Source: Eonycteris spelaea (taxonomy: Eukaryota > Chordata > Mammalia > Chiroptera > Pteropodidae). Taken from it: a DNA stretch of 64,000 nt. The stretch spans positions 1-64,000 of the forward strand of contig PUFA01000574.1 in the NCBI GenBank assembly GCA_003508835.1. Reading direction: 5' to 3'. Position numbers and translations under genes: made by a program. Below, one piece after another: positions 12,880 through 27,200 of the stretch; position 1 is the stretch's first letter, and every line of letters starts with the position of its first letter. Under the pieces are notes generated by a model, which was not told the DNA's origin, did not search any database, and saw only the letters and a program-made list of their open reading frames with translations.

Positions 12880-13660
12880 ATTTACCATGTATCACAGCAA
12901 TCCAACTTTAGGAATTTACTCTAGAGAAAACACCAAAAATTGCATGCTAATGTTTATAACAGCTTTATTTTTAATTGTCCCAAACTGGAAAACCCAATGT
13001 GCCTTCATCTGGGGAATGGATAAACAGTGGTACATTCATACAATGGAGTGCAACTCAGAAATAAATTAACTATTGATAAGCCTTAAATGGAGATGAATCT
13101 CAAATGTATTATGCTTAGTGAAACAGCCAATGTCAGAAGGCTATATACTGTATGATTCCACTTATATGACATTCTCTGAAAGACAAATATAAAGACAATG
13201 AGCCAAATCGGGGTTGCCAGGAATTAGGGTTAGGGAGGTTTCTATAAAGAGCAGGAATAAATTCAGCGGTGGAGATCAGGGATAAAGGAAACTGTTCTAT
13301 TCCTTGATTGTGTTGGTTATACAATTGTATGCACTTTGTCAAAGCTTTATAAACTATACAGCAGAGGAAATTTCATTCTACATAAATTTTTTTAAATAGA
13401 AATTTAAAAATCTATAGGCATAAAATAAGCCTATATACTGTATGACTCTTTGTACATGACATTCATGCTAAGGCAAAATTATAGAGACAGATAACAGATC
13501 AGTGGTTCCCAGGATCTGAGTGGAGGTGGGGCGTTAACTACAAAGGGCCTGAGATTTTGGGGGTGATGTAACTATTGCATATCTTAATTGTGATGCTAGT
13601 TCACTACTGTGTACATTTGTCCAAACTCACAGAATTTATAGTATAAAGGGTAACATTTAA
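12880..13660 (+). mobile_element. Old LINE-1 (L1M-type) 3' fragment
   Basis: Contains ctggaaaacccaatgtgcct and catctggggaatggataaac, the ORF2 C-terminal end, and then tactgtatgattccacttat. No intact frame. Confidence 0.75.
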
Positions 13661-13664
13661 AAAT

Positions 13665-13865
13665 TTTTATTTTTCTATTATAATGACATACAACATACTT
13701 TCAGGTATGCAACACACTGATTAGCATTTGTATACCTAACCAAGGGATCACCTGATAAGTCTAGTACCCACCTGACACCATTCATAGTTATTACAATACT
13801 TTGACTATGTTCCTTATGCCATACTTTACATCCCATGACTACTTTTATAACTGGCAACCCATTAT
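13665..13865 (-). mobile_element. LINE-1 3'-UTR fragment, reverse orientation
   Basis: The plus strand resembles the reverse complement of an L1MA/B-type 3' UTR (tcaggtatgcaacacactga ... ggatcacctgataagtctag). Confidence 0.5.
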
Positions 13866-14309
13866 ACGTAAATTATACCTTAATTTTTTTAAAAGATAGA
13901 AGACTCAAGAAACAGCTTTTTAAAAAACCTGTGACTTGCCGTAGAGAATCAGAAGCCCCATATTCTTACCCTGACATGATTACTTTAGTTGTTCTGTTTG
14001 ATTTGGGCCAGTTCCCATGCTATTTCTTAATCATTGAAATCCCTCTTATTTCTGGTATTAGTAATTAGCATCTCTCAGGAGTACTAGAAAAGATTTTAAA
14101 TGTTAAATCATGAAAAGCCATGTATTGTAAAAAATGGCCTACTTTCCTGGCATCCTAATTTTTCATTATAATACTATTATCTACCAGGAGAGTTTGATAG
14201 TAAAATAGTCTGAAGGAAGCTGGACTTACATTCAGAAGACTTAGAGAAATTCAGCCAAGACCCTATTTTTAAAACCAAAAAAAGAGAAGAACTTATTTAA
14301 AGAGCTGAT

Positions 14310-14480
14310 AGAGGCTGGCACACAGTAGGTGCTTAATCAATGTTAAAGGACAGTACAATGCAGAGGAAAGGGCCCCACATGCTTTAATCACCCCTAGGTT
14401 CCAGTCCTGGCACCACTTAATATGTCATCTTGGGCATGTCCTATCTGAACTTATCTTTATAAGGGAGACTAATCTCTTAT
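14310..14480 (+). repeat. MIR-like SINE fragment
   Basis: Shows the MIR core order: ggttccagtcctggcaccac, cttgggcatgtcc, cttatcttta. Diverged. The rest of 13.87-14.94 kb has no gene that I can support. Confidence 0.5.
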
Positions 14481-14943
14481 GGTAGAGCTATAATGAGGGT
14501 TGAGGATAACAAATTTCCAGGGTTGGTAGTTTATGCCCAAATAGTATGTTTCTGTCCCTTGGCTGCCCCAGAATGCAGGAGTGGTCTGCATTTCCCTGCC
14601 ACCAGCCTGTAGCCCAGGGCTCACCAGTCTTCCCAATGGTTCCAATCTCAGGATTTGAATAGAGTAAATTTGGTGGTGACAGCATGAGGCAAGGCTAAGT
14701 TGCAGCCCTGAGTCCAAAGATGGTTGAAGTTCAGTTGGGGGCAGGCAAAGGCCAAAGCAATCTAATGCCCACTCCTCAAATGTGTCCAGCAACAGGTAGA
14801 TTCTGGGAAGTGAGGTCATGTGCTTAAGCCAAACAAGCCCGATAACATAGTTTTGTGGTCCAAACAGTTTTGTAAGGGTCAGTCCCCTGACCACCGAACC
14901 TACAAGGGAGGATAAATTATTAGCATCAGGGATTTGCTGATAA

Positions 14944-14949
14944 TTTATT
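14944..14949 (-). terminator. Candidate GNL3L polyadenylation signal
   Basis: The minus strand reads AATAAA about 220 nt past the GNL3L stop codon. This would give a short 3' UTR. A longer 3' UTR cannot be excluded. Confidence 0.45.
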
Positions 14950-15167
14950 TCCCTTGTAAAACAGTAGAAGTTAAATAAAGGGTATTGGGATGGCAGTTCC
15001 AGCCGCTTGGACTCTTTCTCTGGAGAATGGGGTAATGGTGGGGCGGGGTATGATGGAGGGATTCTTTTAATATGCAGGTACTTCGAGAAGAAGCAAACCA
15101 TCTCACTTCATCTGTTCCCCATTCCTTTGGAACTGTTCCTTGAGGGGGAGGGGATGAGATCAGTCAA

Positions 15168-15250
15168 TCAGTCACTAGCACTGTCATCAGCGTTGCCAGA
15201 GAGGTCGAGGACAGACATCATGGAATCAGACAGCTTACTGGCAAGTTTAT
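15168..15250 (-). CDS. GNL3L: GNL3L exon 16 (last coding exon)
   Basis: Acceptor ctgcag. Its first two bases complete an Asp codon begun in exon 15. It encodes [18 protein letters not shown] and ends NADDSASD then TGA. In frame and intact (2 + 81 nt). Confidence 0.93.
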
Positions 15251-18200
15251 CTGCAGATGGAGAAATACAGGCAGTCACTTGTGTGGCTAACTTGCCAACA
15301 GGAGGCCTACAGCAGCTGGCCTGTATCTACCTTGGTCTGCACCAAATTCCAAACTGGCTCACTTACCGCCCCCAACGCTAAACAAAACAACTGGTGGACT
15401 GCTGGCAGTCACTGCTCAACCTCATTGGTAGACACATTTGTCGACCTGTGAAATGATCACCCCACCACAGGCTCCTATCTCAGAATGTCAGACTCACTGA
15501 GCTCCAAGCATTTTTATCCTTCCTAGTATCGAAACATCAATTTCTTCTTACATGTTGAACTTATTAGCACTCTGCTATTACTCTCAAAGCTCTCACAGCT
15601 AAGGGACAGCATGGCAGCAGAGACTGAGTCTGAATGCCCACCTCCAACCCTCCAGCCATACCTTATTGCTCCTCAGGATTCCCTCAGACATCAACTCCTC
15701 CAAGACTTCTCTGATCATCCCTACCCACTACCATCTCCAGGTGGCTTAGGTTCCCTCAGTGTGCTTTCAATGTCTTCATAGTGATCACTCTGTGTTGCCA
15801 ATGTCTATTTTTTTCATTTCCTCCCCAGTAAGACCAAGAGTTCCAGGGCAATTTATCTGTGGATTCCCAGGCCTCAGTGTGGAATCAGACCAATAGTGAA
15901 TGGTTATAAACACAGCCTAGTTCAAAGTACAGAGCTCATGGGTGGTCAATTAATCCTAGGTTTTAATTTTGGCTCCATCAAATACTAGTTGTCTTACCTT
16001 GAGTGAGTCACTTAATGACCCGGCTTGTTTCCTCACGTACCAAATGAAGACAAGACATTTTGCATGAAGACCTAAATGAGCTGGCCATACAATATATACC
16101 ATTAAAATGAAGGAGGAAGTTCTTTTGTGAATTGACATGGAATATCTCTAAATAGATATTGAATGGAAAAATGATATGGCAAAACGGTATGTTCAGTAGA
16201 CCAGTATTTGTATAGAACAAGAAAACAATATATAGATGTTTGCCAGTGTACCTATCTCAGAAATGAGATATAAAAAATTAACTGGTCACCTCCGGGGGAG
16301 GCCTGGATGACTGGACTGGGGGATTGGAAGAAGAGAGAAATTCTACTATACATTCTTTTGTACCTCTTGGATTTTGAGTATATTTCCTACTGATAAAGTA
16401 AACATTATATATAGCCTGTAAGCTTCCATCACATAGAAAGCAGCTGATAAATAAATGGTGGCTATTTGATACACAGACTAGGCTAGTGGTTCTCCAAGTG
16501 TGGTCCTCAGGGGAGTAACATCAGCATCAACTGGGAAGTAGTTAGAATCACAAATTCTCAGTCACCAGGACCAACCTACTCAACTAGAATTTCTGGGGAT
16601 GGATCCCCGAAATCTATGTTTTAACAAGCCTACCAGGTGGCTCCAATATAGGCTCAACTTTGAAAACCACTGTGCCTCTAGTTGAACTTCCAGCAGTCCC
16701 CAACCTTTTTGGCACCAGGGACCAGTGTTCCTATGAGAATCTAATGCCTGATGACCTGAAATGGAGCTGAAGTGGTGATGCTAGTGCTGGAGAGTAGCTG
16801 AAAACACAGAAGCAGCTTTGCTCACTCACCCGCCACTCACCTCCTACTGTGCAGCCTGGTCCCTAACAGGCCATGGACTGGTACTGGTATGTGGCCCAGG
16901 GGTTGGGGACCCCTGTTCTAACCCATCCCTGCCCCCCAATCCTGGTCTTGGGCTGGACACATGGAAGTCCTCACTCAGGAGCCCCTAATCAAGACTCTAG
17001 TGGGCCCTTTTTGGACCATAGAGGGATGTTTAGGTGCTCCCCACCTGTACGCTTCTGCATCTTCTTCTTATTCTTCAAGGCGGATGCCAGAGCCTGGCCT
17101 TGCTGCAGGGGTCCGTCTCCATGATCCTCTGCAGCATTGGGCGGCGGTCCACTGGGCAGACATTCCTGGGGTAGTAGTCCACATTGCGCTTAGCCCACCC
17201 CATCTGATGGCGATTCGGATGGGTGCAATACCCAGTGAGTTCTCCAGTCTGATAAGAGAGAGGACAGCAGTGAGGTCTGGGCCTCCAGAGTACCTCCAAG
17301 ACTTCTGCAGGGACTGGTTTGGGTAAAAACAGTGAGCCTGGAACCATGCAAACTGTGCTCCAAGTCTGGCTCCACCACAGGCTAGCAGGTGCTTAGTTAA
17401 CCTCTAGGCTGAAGTCTGCTCAGCTGTCAAATGAGGGTAGACAATGGGTAGCTTGCATGGCTTTCACAAGTAGAAAATGAAAAAGAGTTACCTGATCAGT
17501 GACAACTGGGATTACAATGATTCTTTGCTCTCAGGTGACCCTTCAAGGTCTTGGTCAATTTTACAAATACCTACTGATACCTACTTTGTGCCCAGATCTG
17601 TGTGGGAAAATTCTAGAAAAATGAGTCAGATACAGTCCCAACTTTGGGAAGCAACCAGGCTAAAAAGGACACAACCAACCATACTATAAGTCAGAATATG
17701 GGTAAGTGACCACCAGAGAGACATAACATAAGTGACAGAGGTTGAGGGATGGTGGTGATCAACGTACTTCTGCTGATAGGAGGGACACTCCTGACTGAAC
17801 ACTGGAAAAGCACAGAGCATACCTGGGCACCCAAAAGGGTGTCTGTTTGGCTGGAGTAGAAGATATACGTGGGTAGTAAAAGCTAATACTGACAGCTAAC
17901 TCTGTGCCAAGCATCATTCTAAGCACATATACATATGTGTGTATACTATATATGTATATATATAGTATGCATGTGTACATACACATGTATTAATTCATTT
18001 AATCCTTGCAGCAATACTATGACAAGGCACCTAAGGTCACAAAGCTAGTTAAGCAAAGGAATAAATTAGAACCCAAGCAATCAGGCTTACTTATGTATGA
18101 CTACCTACTACACTACAGTGGAGAAAAGACAAGGCTACCACACTGTACAATTCTCAGGGTATGTGCAGGGGCACCATCCACAATACAGCACACCTAAATG

Positions 18201-21200
18201 GTATCTCCAGGAGTTGTGCAATAAAGTGGCCCTGCTCAGGACCTGAGACCTGAGTCTGGAACTTACAGTACAGAGTAGGGAACAACTATAGGTCCCTGAG
18301 AAATAACGGTATGCTCAAGGGCTTAAGGGTTCAGTGAGAAAGGTTATCGGAGGATGGCCTTAAACACACTACTTCTATTGATTTTCCTATAAGCAAACTA
18401 AATGAAAATGGGAACGGCATGATTCCTGCCATTGCCCCAGTGCAGGCCTCATCATCTCTTACAGAGCACAGGTGAGGGTTTCCTTCCTGGACTCCCTGCT
18501 TCCAACCTGGCCCCTCTCTTCCTATTCTGATTTTTATCCTAGCCATTGGAGTGATAGTTCTAATATACAAACCTGACCACGTTGCTTCCCTACTTAAGAA
18601 ATTCTTCCAGATACTATGTAGCCATCAAAAATAAAGGACACCTCTTTAAGTAATTAAGTGAAACAATCTACAAGATGAATCTGTTAGTGAAATAAGCAAA
18701 GTATAGAATATGAATAGCATGCTAATATTTGAATTAAAATAGATCTCTGTGTCTGCTTGTATGTATATGTGTGTGTATAAAGATGGGACAGACTCAAGTC
18801 TGCTAATATTGACTGTCTCAAAGGAGGGGACAGGGTGGCAGAGAGACAGAAGCAAGAGAATTACTTTACACTATATACCCTTTAGTACCTTTTAAATTTT
18901 ATACCATGTACACGTATTACCTACTCAAAAAGTAAATAAAAAGAAAAAAAATATTAAATAAACAAAATGGAAAAAAAAATCTTTGACTCATAAAAAAATA
19001 ACCAATTTTCAGGGTTTTCCTATTACCCATGGTTTAAAGTCAAACTCAAGGCCTTCTGTGATCTGACTCCAGATTGATCTTTCCACAATTTCACCCCACT
19101 ATAGCAACCCCACACCACTAATAATTTTCCCAAACACCCTGCTCTCATCCTTCTGGGCCTCGGCATGAGCACAGGCTGAGCCCCAGCCCACAGGCTGCTG
19201 CCTCGCCTTGCGCAGAGAATTCCTCAGTCTTCAAGAGATGGCACAAGCATCAAGGCCTCCAAGACTTACCTGACCCACAAGTAATATAGGTTAGGGCCCT
19301 GAGATCCATGCTCTCCCAACTGCTGCAACCTCCCCCAGCCCGTGTGTCTACCCATCACGGTGAAGATGTCTGTGTCTAAACCCACAAAAATGTTACGTCC
19401 TGAAGGGCAGAGATGGGGAGACTGGCAGAAGAAAAAGCCCCCAGGAGTCATAGCACAGTGGACTGATGCAATCCTATAGGTGCCAGGAAGCCATGAATAA
19501 GGAAGATGATATGGTCAGAGAAGGCCATTAGAAACCATGTACCCAGGTAAGAGAGGCCTGGAAGCTTAGACTAGGGTTACGGGAATGGTAGAGAAGGAGA
19601 AGCTTCTCAAGAAACTTAGGAGGAAGAAGCTATGAGACTTGATGACCAACTGTGTATGGAATCCCGGATACCAGCTGGAAAGAAGGAAGAATCAGGGATA
19701 CCCAGATTTGCAACCTGAACAGCTGGGTAGCTAGATGGGCATACCTGTTCTCTGGGCTGGAGCCAGGCTGGGAAAGCTGCTTGAGAGAGCATGTCTTCTC
19801 TTTGAACTTGCCATTTCTTGGCAAAGGATGTACCCCATCAAGCGCCCAGGGAGCCCACGGGAGCAAATGAACGACCCGCATCTCCCCACCATTATAAGCA
19901 GACTTCGTGGGAGCCAGGCGAAAGGGACTGACCACTTCCCAGAGCCCTGAGTTTCCATAAAGAAGAAGATTGCCATAAAGAAAGGGGACAGGTACCTTAT
20001 ACACAGTGGTTTTATTTTCCATGGCATCTGCTATTTTCACCATCGGAGAATGGAGCCACTTGATATCCATTTCGAGCGGGTCCATGTCACCCAACAACTC
20101 ATCAGATTCTCCAGTGGCCAAGCCTTCAACACAACCAACACCACTGTCAGGGCTCCTCCCTGCTGCCACCTCCCTGGCCTCAGTGGAAAGGATATTATAG
20201 ATGCTGCCCAGGGACGTTGGGAGGGAAGGTACTTGTATTCCCTCTAGGAGGCCACATGACAAAGGATCAAGAGCATGGGTTTTGCAGTAAGGCACTCTCC
20301 CCTGGGAGATGATCTTGGAGCCTCAAGTTTCTCAAGTGGAAAATGAGACTGCCACAAGCCCTATGACATAGTGCTGTGAGTCACAGCAGAGGATTACCTG
20401 AAAGCACTGAGCTGAAACACTGCACTGTAAATGACAACCACTGGATGCCCTCCCCAGCACCAGGCCTCTCCCCCGCTCCCTGTGGCCCCTTGCCTGAAGC
20501 TGGCCTCTACCGCAAACTGCAAATGCACCCACTGCCCTGTGCCCATATCCTTCACACCTGCTTCTGAACTGTCTCTTCCATTCCCTGGGCCTCTAATCCT
20601 TATTCACTTTTCAAGATCCAACACTATTCAAGGGCCAACTCCTCTAGGAAACTCTCACCAGTAAACTTCTCAATTTCCCAGACTCCATCTTTTTCCCAAG
20701 TGAATTCTCTGTGACAGAGACCCTCTTGCCCTCACATGTAGCCAGGTCAAGCATCATCATAAGAATGGGAGTGGAATTCCTCCCAACTACCTACTTGATA
20801 AAAGAGGAAATTAAAGTTCATAAAGGGGCTGACTTGCTAGAAGCCACCTGGAGAATAATCTCTAAAGCAGGCAAGTCTTCTTGTCCTCATTTATAATCCA
20901 AGGATACCAATAGGCCCAGGGAAGGAAAGGTACTGGTCCTCAAGAGAAACAGAGAAACCAGGAGACAGTTCAGCCAGGACTTTCTCCACTACCCCCACAG
21001 TGTCCACAGACAGACCCAGAGAGCACCAGGTACCTTTTCTCGGGTGGGGTAGAGAAAGGAGGGCTGCAGATGGTAGTATTCGAAGAGAACAAACTTCCTT
21101 CAGGAGTTTCTGAAAGTCACGTGGCTCAACAACAGCTAATATTTATCAAGCAAGTACTAGATATATTCCAGGCACTGTTCTAAGTGTTTTTACATATTAA

Positions 21201-24200
21201 ATAATGGGTGAGTGCTATGGTCCTCATTTTACAAATAATGTTATTAAGACATTGCCTCACCCACCAATGGAGGTAAGAATGAAAATCTAGGAATGGACAT
21301 GCAGTGGCTGAGGCAATGTGAAAGAAGGGGTTTTTGCGAAGTGTTGGTCCGCTCCAGGTCCCAAGAGGTTGGGAAAGGTAGGTCGCATTTTCTGAGCACT
21401 TCACTGTGTACACTACTAAAGCCAGAGTAGGGCCAGGGCAGGGGACGATCAAACACAAGATTTGTTGTCAGATCTATGTGGCTCCAGTAGTGCAAGACCA
21501 AGGCCCGGGCAGTCCAGTCCACTCGCCTTCACTTACATTCCATGTGTCTTCATTGGCCTGCTCGGTATCCTCAATGTCGAAGACCTCAGTCATCTCCTTA
21601 ACGATCTCAGCACTGAGATGGGTGGGCAGAGTGTGGGTGGCAGGTGGGAGTGTGTAGAAGCTGATCTTCCACTGCATTGGGAGGTGGGAAGAAATTGGTG
21701 GTTATGTCATTAAGAAAGCAAATCAAAGAGAGAATGAGTTCCCAAGTCAGAAACAGTGAGGGACAACAAGCAAACCCAGCCAGTAGATTCTGAACAAGAG
21801 GATGAGTTGCTGGATAATCACTGGCCATAAATTCCTGCACAGGATGTGACCTGATGCCTTGGCCTTCTCCTGCCCTGGGACCCAGAAGTCAGGCTGCCCC
21901 GCCGCTGCGATAAAAACAGATGGGCCCTTTGTGGCCCCTCACTCCAACCCTTAGCCACTCCTCACCTCACCCAGTCAGCCAGGACTGCTTTGGCTGCTTC
22001 CTCCTGACTGTATATGCCTCCCTTCTTCTTCTTCCCCAAGCGATGGGCCACCGCAGTCAGAAAGTGCTCAGTGGTCTGGAACCCTGAGACGCCATAATAG
22101 TTGGATACCTGGTGAAAAGAGGAAGAAAAGAAATCAGGAAGAAGAATGAAGGGCCCTTGGAGTTGGGTAGGACATGAGCGAAGAGACCTGCGCACCTCCT
22201 CCAGGTTGCAGCGTTGAAGGATGGTCTCCACCGGGGTCATGGGGTCTGCCAACTTCTGCACACGAACGCAGTTGCGCAGGATGGTGCCCACTCTGAGTTG
22301 GGTCCTGGGACAATTCCTGGGGCATCCAGCAGCCTGATGAACTTGTCCAGGTAGACCTCCTGCATGAACCTAGACAGGACATAAGAGAGGACATAGGACA
22401 CTGATGAGCTTGGGTGTGTCTGGCATCCTCTAGGCCTCAGGCACAGCTGGGAGAAGGGATGAGGGGTGAATGGAAAAGAGATGAAGGTAGAGAGATGTGG
22501 AGCCAGGGGCTCTGGGACCGTACAGGTCTGGGATTGATTCTATCTACTCTAGCCCCTGCCATTGGAGACTGAGCTGTAGGGTATGGGTCAGCTTCTGACT
22601 GTGAGACTTGGGTGTTTCACCTAGGAAGCAGAGCTGCCTATTCATAGCCCAATCTAGCATGGCTGTTAGGAGACTTCAAGGAGCCAATAAGGGAAGCACC
22701 CAGCTGGGTGCCTGGCTCATATCTAGAGTGCGCCAAGTAACTGTGGGCTAATAATGAGACTCCCATGCCCAGGGAAGAATCAGAGGTTCGTCCAAGATAA
22801 GGAAAGGGGCGGAGGCTGAAGGCATGAGAATTGGGGGAATGGTAGAGTCAATGGAAGTGGGGGGGCAGGCAGGGGCTTACTTAGTGACACCAGGAACGGC
22901 TCCCACACTGCATGCACGGCTGCGCTTCAGGCTATTGATCAGGCTGCTCTTCCCAACATTGGGAAGGCCTACAAAAGAGTTAACAGATGGTTCAGGGCAC
23001 AAAGGGCCCTCGGGAACATTTGGGTAAGGCTGTTTGTGGGAGGGCCAGGCAGGGACAGTGACCAGGCCACAGGAAACCCAAAATCAGAGTCTAGCCTCTT
23101 GCCTTCCCACCCCAGGCCCTGACCAACCCCCTATATGGCCTTTTTACTCCTCCTCCCTCCATTTGTGAGCACACTGGGTAGTCTCTCTCTCTAGACGTGA
23201 CACTCACCTCACATCTACAACCAGCCTGGGAAAGGTGCTTGGTGCAAGGCCTCTGTGACATGATCCAACAGAGGGTGGACATGGGAAGTGTCCATGAAAC
23301 ATAGAACCATCTATCCTGGTGTGTAATTCGCTGGGGGGTAGGCGCTCATCTCCAGATGTCCTCCTTTCTGAGCAGCTGTCTGGCTATGGTGTTTTACCAT
23401 TTGGGCATCTATGAGCACCGCCTGGCCTGTGGATGTCTAAGTGTTTCTCCCTCCCTGGGTCTCTCATTCTCACCATTCTCCTTCTGTGTGTCGTAGAATT
23501 TACATATCTACTGCCCTCTCACAGATGTGCCCATGTGAAAGTCTTTACACACCTCTCTCTCCATATGTCTCTTGGTCTCTTGGTTGTTCTCATTCAAAAT
23601 ATTACTGCTTTTTCCATTTTTGTCTTTCTCTCCCACTCAGTCTTTTTCTCTATCATCCTTCTTTCTCTGTATATCTCTGTATCTAAGGATCATTCTCTCT
23701 GCCGGTTTGTCTGTCTCCATTCTGGCCACTGCCCTTTCTCCTTTTCTCCCCACCCCACTGATTCTGCTCTCTTCATAATTCCTTCTATGTCAACTCTGCT
23801 CAGTCCTTCTATACACATTCCTTCTCTTGATAAGCGGATCTCTCTTCCTGTATGGCCCTATGTACATGTTTCACTGTGTCTCTTTTTCTCTCTCCTCATG
23901 CCTACCTAACACCCTCCCTTCCTTCCCCTCTCTTTATGCATATATTATGTCTTGTCATAGATATGTCTGTGTATTTGTCTCTGTGACTCTGCATGCATGG
24001 CTGTGTCTGATGGCCTAGTATATCTAGGCACATGTGTGTCTCTCTGTGGCTCTATATGCTTGGAGGAAGCAGAGTTGGGGTGAGTGTGTGGGAAGGGTTT
24101 GATCTGCATGTGTTTTGCACCAGGGTCTGTCTGTCTCTAGATGTGCATCCTCTGGGTCTATACGTGTCTCCACAAATATGGATCTGTATATGTTTATGGA

Positions 24201-27200
24201 TCTCCATGTATGTGTAGATTTTATGTGTGTGTTCCTCTGTGCCTCCATCTTTGTTCTAGTGTGTTTCTAGATGTATCTCGCTAGTCTGCCTCTCCATCCA
24301 TATGTTTTTGTCTCTCATTCTTTCAAGTATACGCGTCTGACTCTCTGCATCCATGGGGTGTCTCTAGCGTTCTTATATCTATCTCTTCAGGTCTCTGTGC
24401 ACATGTCTGTCTCTATGTCCCTTTGGTATTTTTCTGTAAACATCTCTGTTTCTCTGCATACTTCTGCCATTTAAATGTTTCCCCTTTCCACTGCCCACCA
24501 AGCCTGCCATCTGGCTCCCCAGTTTGTTTTGTGTCTATTCAAGTATGTCTATCTATACCTTTTTCTCAGTGTCCATCTATCTCTCCAATATCTTTGTCTC
24601 TTGGCTTCACTTCCTCTCCCTAATGGTCTACCTCTGCCTTTCTCCATTTCCCCTCTTCTCATCCAGACAGGCCCAGGTTTGAGCCTCAGCTCTGCTTTGT
24701 CTCATATAGGGCTGAGCCCCTCAAGTCCCTTTCCCTTCTTTGGGCCTCAGCATTCTTACCTGTAAAAGGGAGATGTTCACTGCTCCCTCTCACAGCTCTG
24801 GTAGAATGAGAAGAAGCCAACTCCAAGCCTAGCCCTGTACATTTGATCCATGGTTCTAACACTCTACACATGGTGGTGATTCTGAGTATGCCTTCCCCAC
24901 AACCACCAATACAAAATACAAATCACAAAACCCTTCCTGAACTGCTCCTCTCTTCCCCGCTAAAAAGGTAACAGAAGATTCCCAGGATCCTTTCCCCCAA
25001 TGAAGCCCCTGTGCAAGGGAAAAGCCTGGGCCCCATGACTGCCCCCAAAGTACCTTACCCACAACGCCTACACGGATATGGGTGCGCACTTCACCAAGGC
25101 GGCAATAGTTCCCAGAACCCTCATGAGATTTTCAGCTCCAAAGCAGGCTCTGCTTTTCAGCAGTGACTCAGAAGCCTGCTCCACTGGCACACTACAACGA
25201 CTCTAGAAAATGAGGGGTATTACAGAAGAGGCGTCAGGTGGGAAATGTGATGAGCCCAGATTTCCAACTTTCAGAGAAACTTTCAGGATCTGCCTGTGAC
25301 TGAGATCCCCAGCCCAAAGTGCATGACTTCTCACGTAGGTCCTAACACCTGCCATTTCCCTGCTCTCCTCAGAGACCATAAGGCCTGTTGTTCCACTGTC
25401 TTTACATCTCTTGTCTCCTCTGTCCCTGCTTCTGCCTAGACACATGTTTCTTACCTTCTTCAGTTGGGGCAAAATGGCATCCTAGCTTCTAGACAGGCCA
25501 GGTTGGAGTTCTAGCTCTGCCTCTCACAAGTGAGTACCCAGTAAATCCTGCTTCCCTTCTCTGGGCCTTAGTGCCCTCCCTGCCTACAAAGGGAAGAAAC
25601 AGTGCCTGGCCCACACACAGCCTACCTTCCCTTGATTCCTCACACAGGACAAGGCCATTCCAATCTCCATCTCTTAACCCCTGATGCCACCTCCTCTGCC
25701 CAGAATGCCCTTTCATCTCTTCCTCTTTCCTTACTTACTCACCACAGCATTTCAAAAAATAGAAATTAACCTAAACATCCATCAACAAGAAATAGATTAG
25801 TGAGATATATCCTTCAAGTGGAATACAAATTAGAGAAAGCTGCTAGCAAAGGATGCTTACCATATTTTTGCCATCAAAAAAGCCAAAAAAATTTTAATTA
25901 GGTATCACATGTCTTCCAGATTAGCAAAGATTAAAACATTTAATGATATCGAATATAGGCATGGGTAGAGGGGAAAAGGCCCTCCCACACATTCATCTGC
26001 CCCACTGGCGGGAAGATAAATGTTAACATCACTTTGAGGGCGATGCAACTTGTCAGTGTCTAGGAAAATATAAAATGTATAAAGCCTATGACTCAGCCAT
26101 TCCACCTCTCAATACCTAACCGATACAAACACTTGCCCACGGCCAACAAGACATGTGCGAGGGTGCGTGCTGAAGCACTGGTTCTAACAATTAAAAAAAA
26201 AAACTGGAAATTAATTTTAAGCATCAAAAAGGTAGATCACTATAGAAAAATATCCAAGAATAAAAAATCTGCATGATAACACGTATGATACCCCCAAACA
26301 CTATTTACTACTCTGCCTAGACATACAAAAAAAACATCTGGAAAGATACACACCAAACTGAAAATGGTAGTTACCTCTGGGTATACATGGATAAGGGAGA
26401 CTGGAATTAGGGGTACTGGTGAAAGGGTATTTAAAATTTTACCTAACAATTGTGTTTTATTTTGTCTTATTTTTTAAAATAAATTTTAGACCTTGGTGCA
26501 AACTGCAAAAATGTCCCGTTTCTTTCCCTAGAAACCAACAATTGTTTTTCTGTATCTGTTAATATTTTACAATGAAAAAGTATTTCTGTGTTAATTATAT
26601 AATTATAAAGTAGTGTGCTATTTTAAAGAGAAAAACAAATAAAGGTATATCTTTTTAAAAATCAACAAATAGTTAAATATGTGTTTCAAATTTTCTATAG
26701 ACAGTATGTATTACCTTTACATTTGGAAATAAATGCTTCCTGAACAATAATATAGGAAGGAATGAAATGAAACTAGTACTAATCAAGTCATATAGTAAAG
26801 CAAAAAGCTCAAAGTTGAAGGCCCAGTTAAATTACCAAAGAGCTGGAGTCCCCAGTTCATGCCATGATTCCCCAACCCCGGCCCCAGACTACCCTGAGAA
26901 AGTCTAGATGCCTCTGGCCCCTGCTTACCAGGTTTTTGACCTGATGCTGGGTGCTGGCCTTGAAAGCCACAGTTGGCAGCTCATTCTGGAGGTAATCCAG
27001 CCACTTCTCTATAACCTCCTTCGGGACCAGATCTGGAGAAAATAGGAAAATAGGAACAAACAGGACCGGTAAGGAGAATACCACCTCGATGGCTCACTCC
27101 AAAGATGCATCTACCCACAACAACGCTCGTCCCACCCCCTACCAACAGATATCTCCCTGGCCCTGCTGGTCTCTGTCTAGTCCCCAGGTTGGAGTTAGAA

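Noticed and set aside
14469..15101. 210-codon minus-strand open frame downstream of GNL3L
   Set aside because: It lies in the 3' UTR and flanking sequence, with no start context or family features.
19630..20295. 221-codon minus-strand open frame as a separate gene
   Set aside because: Only its middle (19996-20123) is real: GNL3L exon 14. The rest is intron read-through.
23433..23909. 158-codon plus-strand open frame with hydrophobic character
   Set aside because: Same cause in the CT-rich block; it looks like membrane segments only because TCT/CTC/TTC codons give Ser, Leu and Phe.
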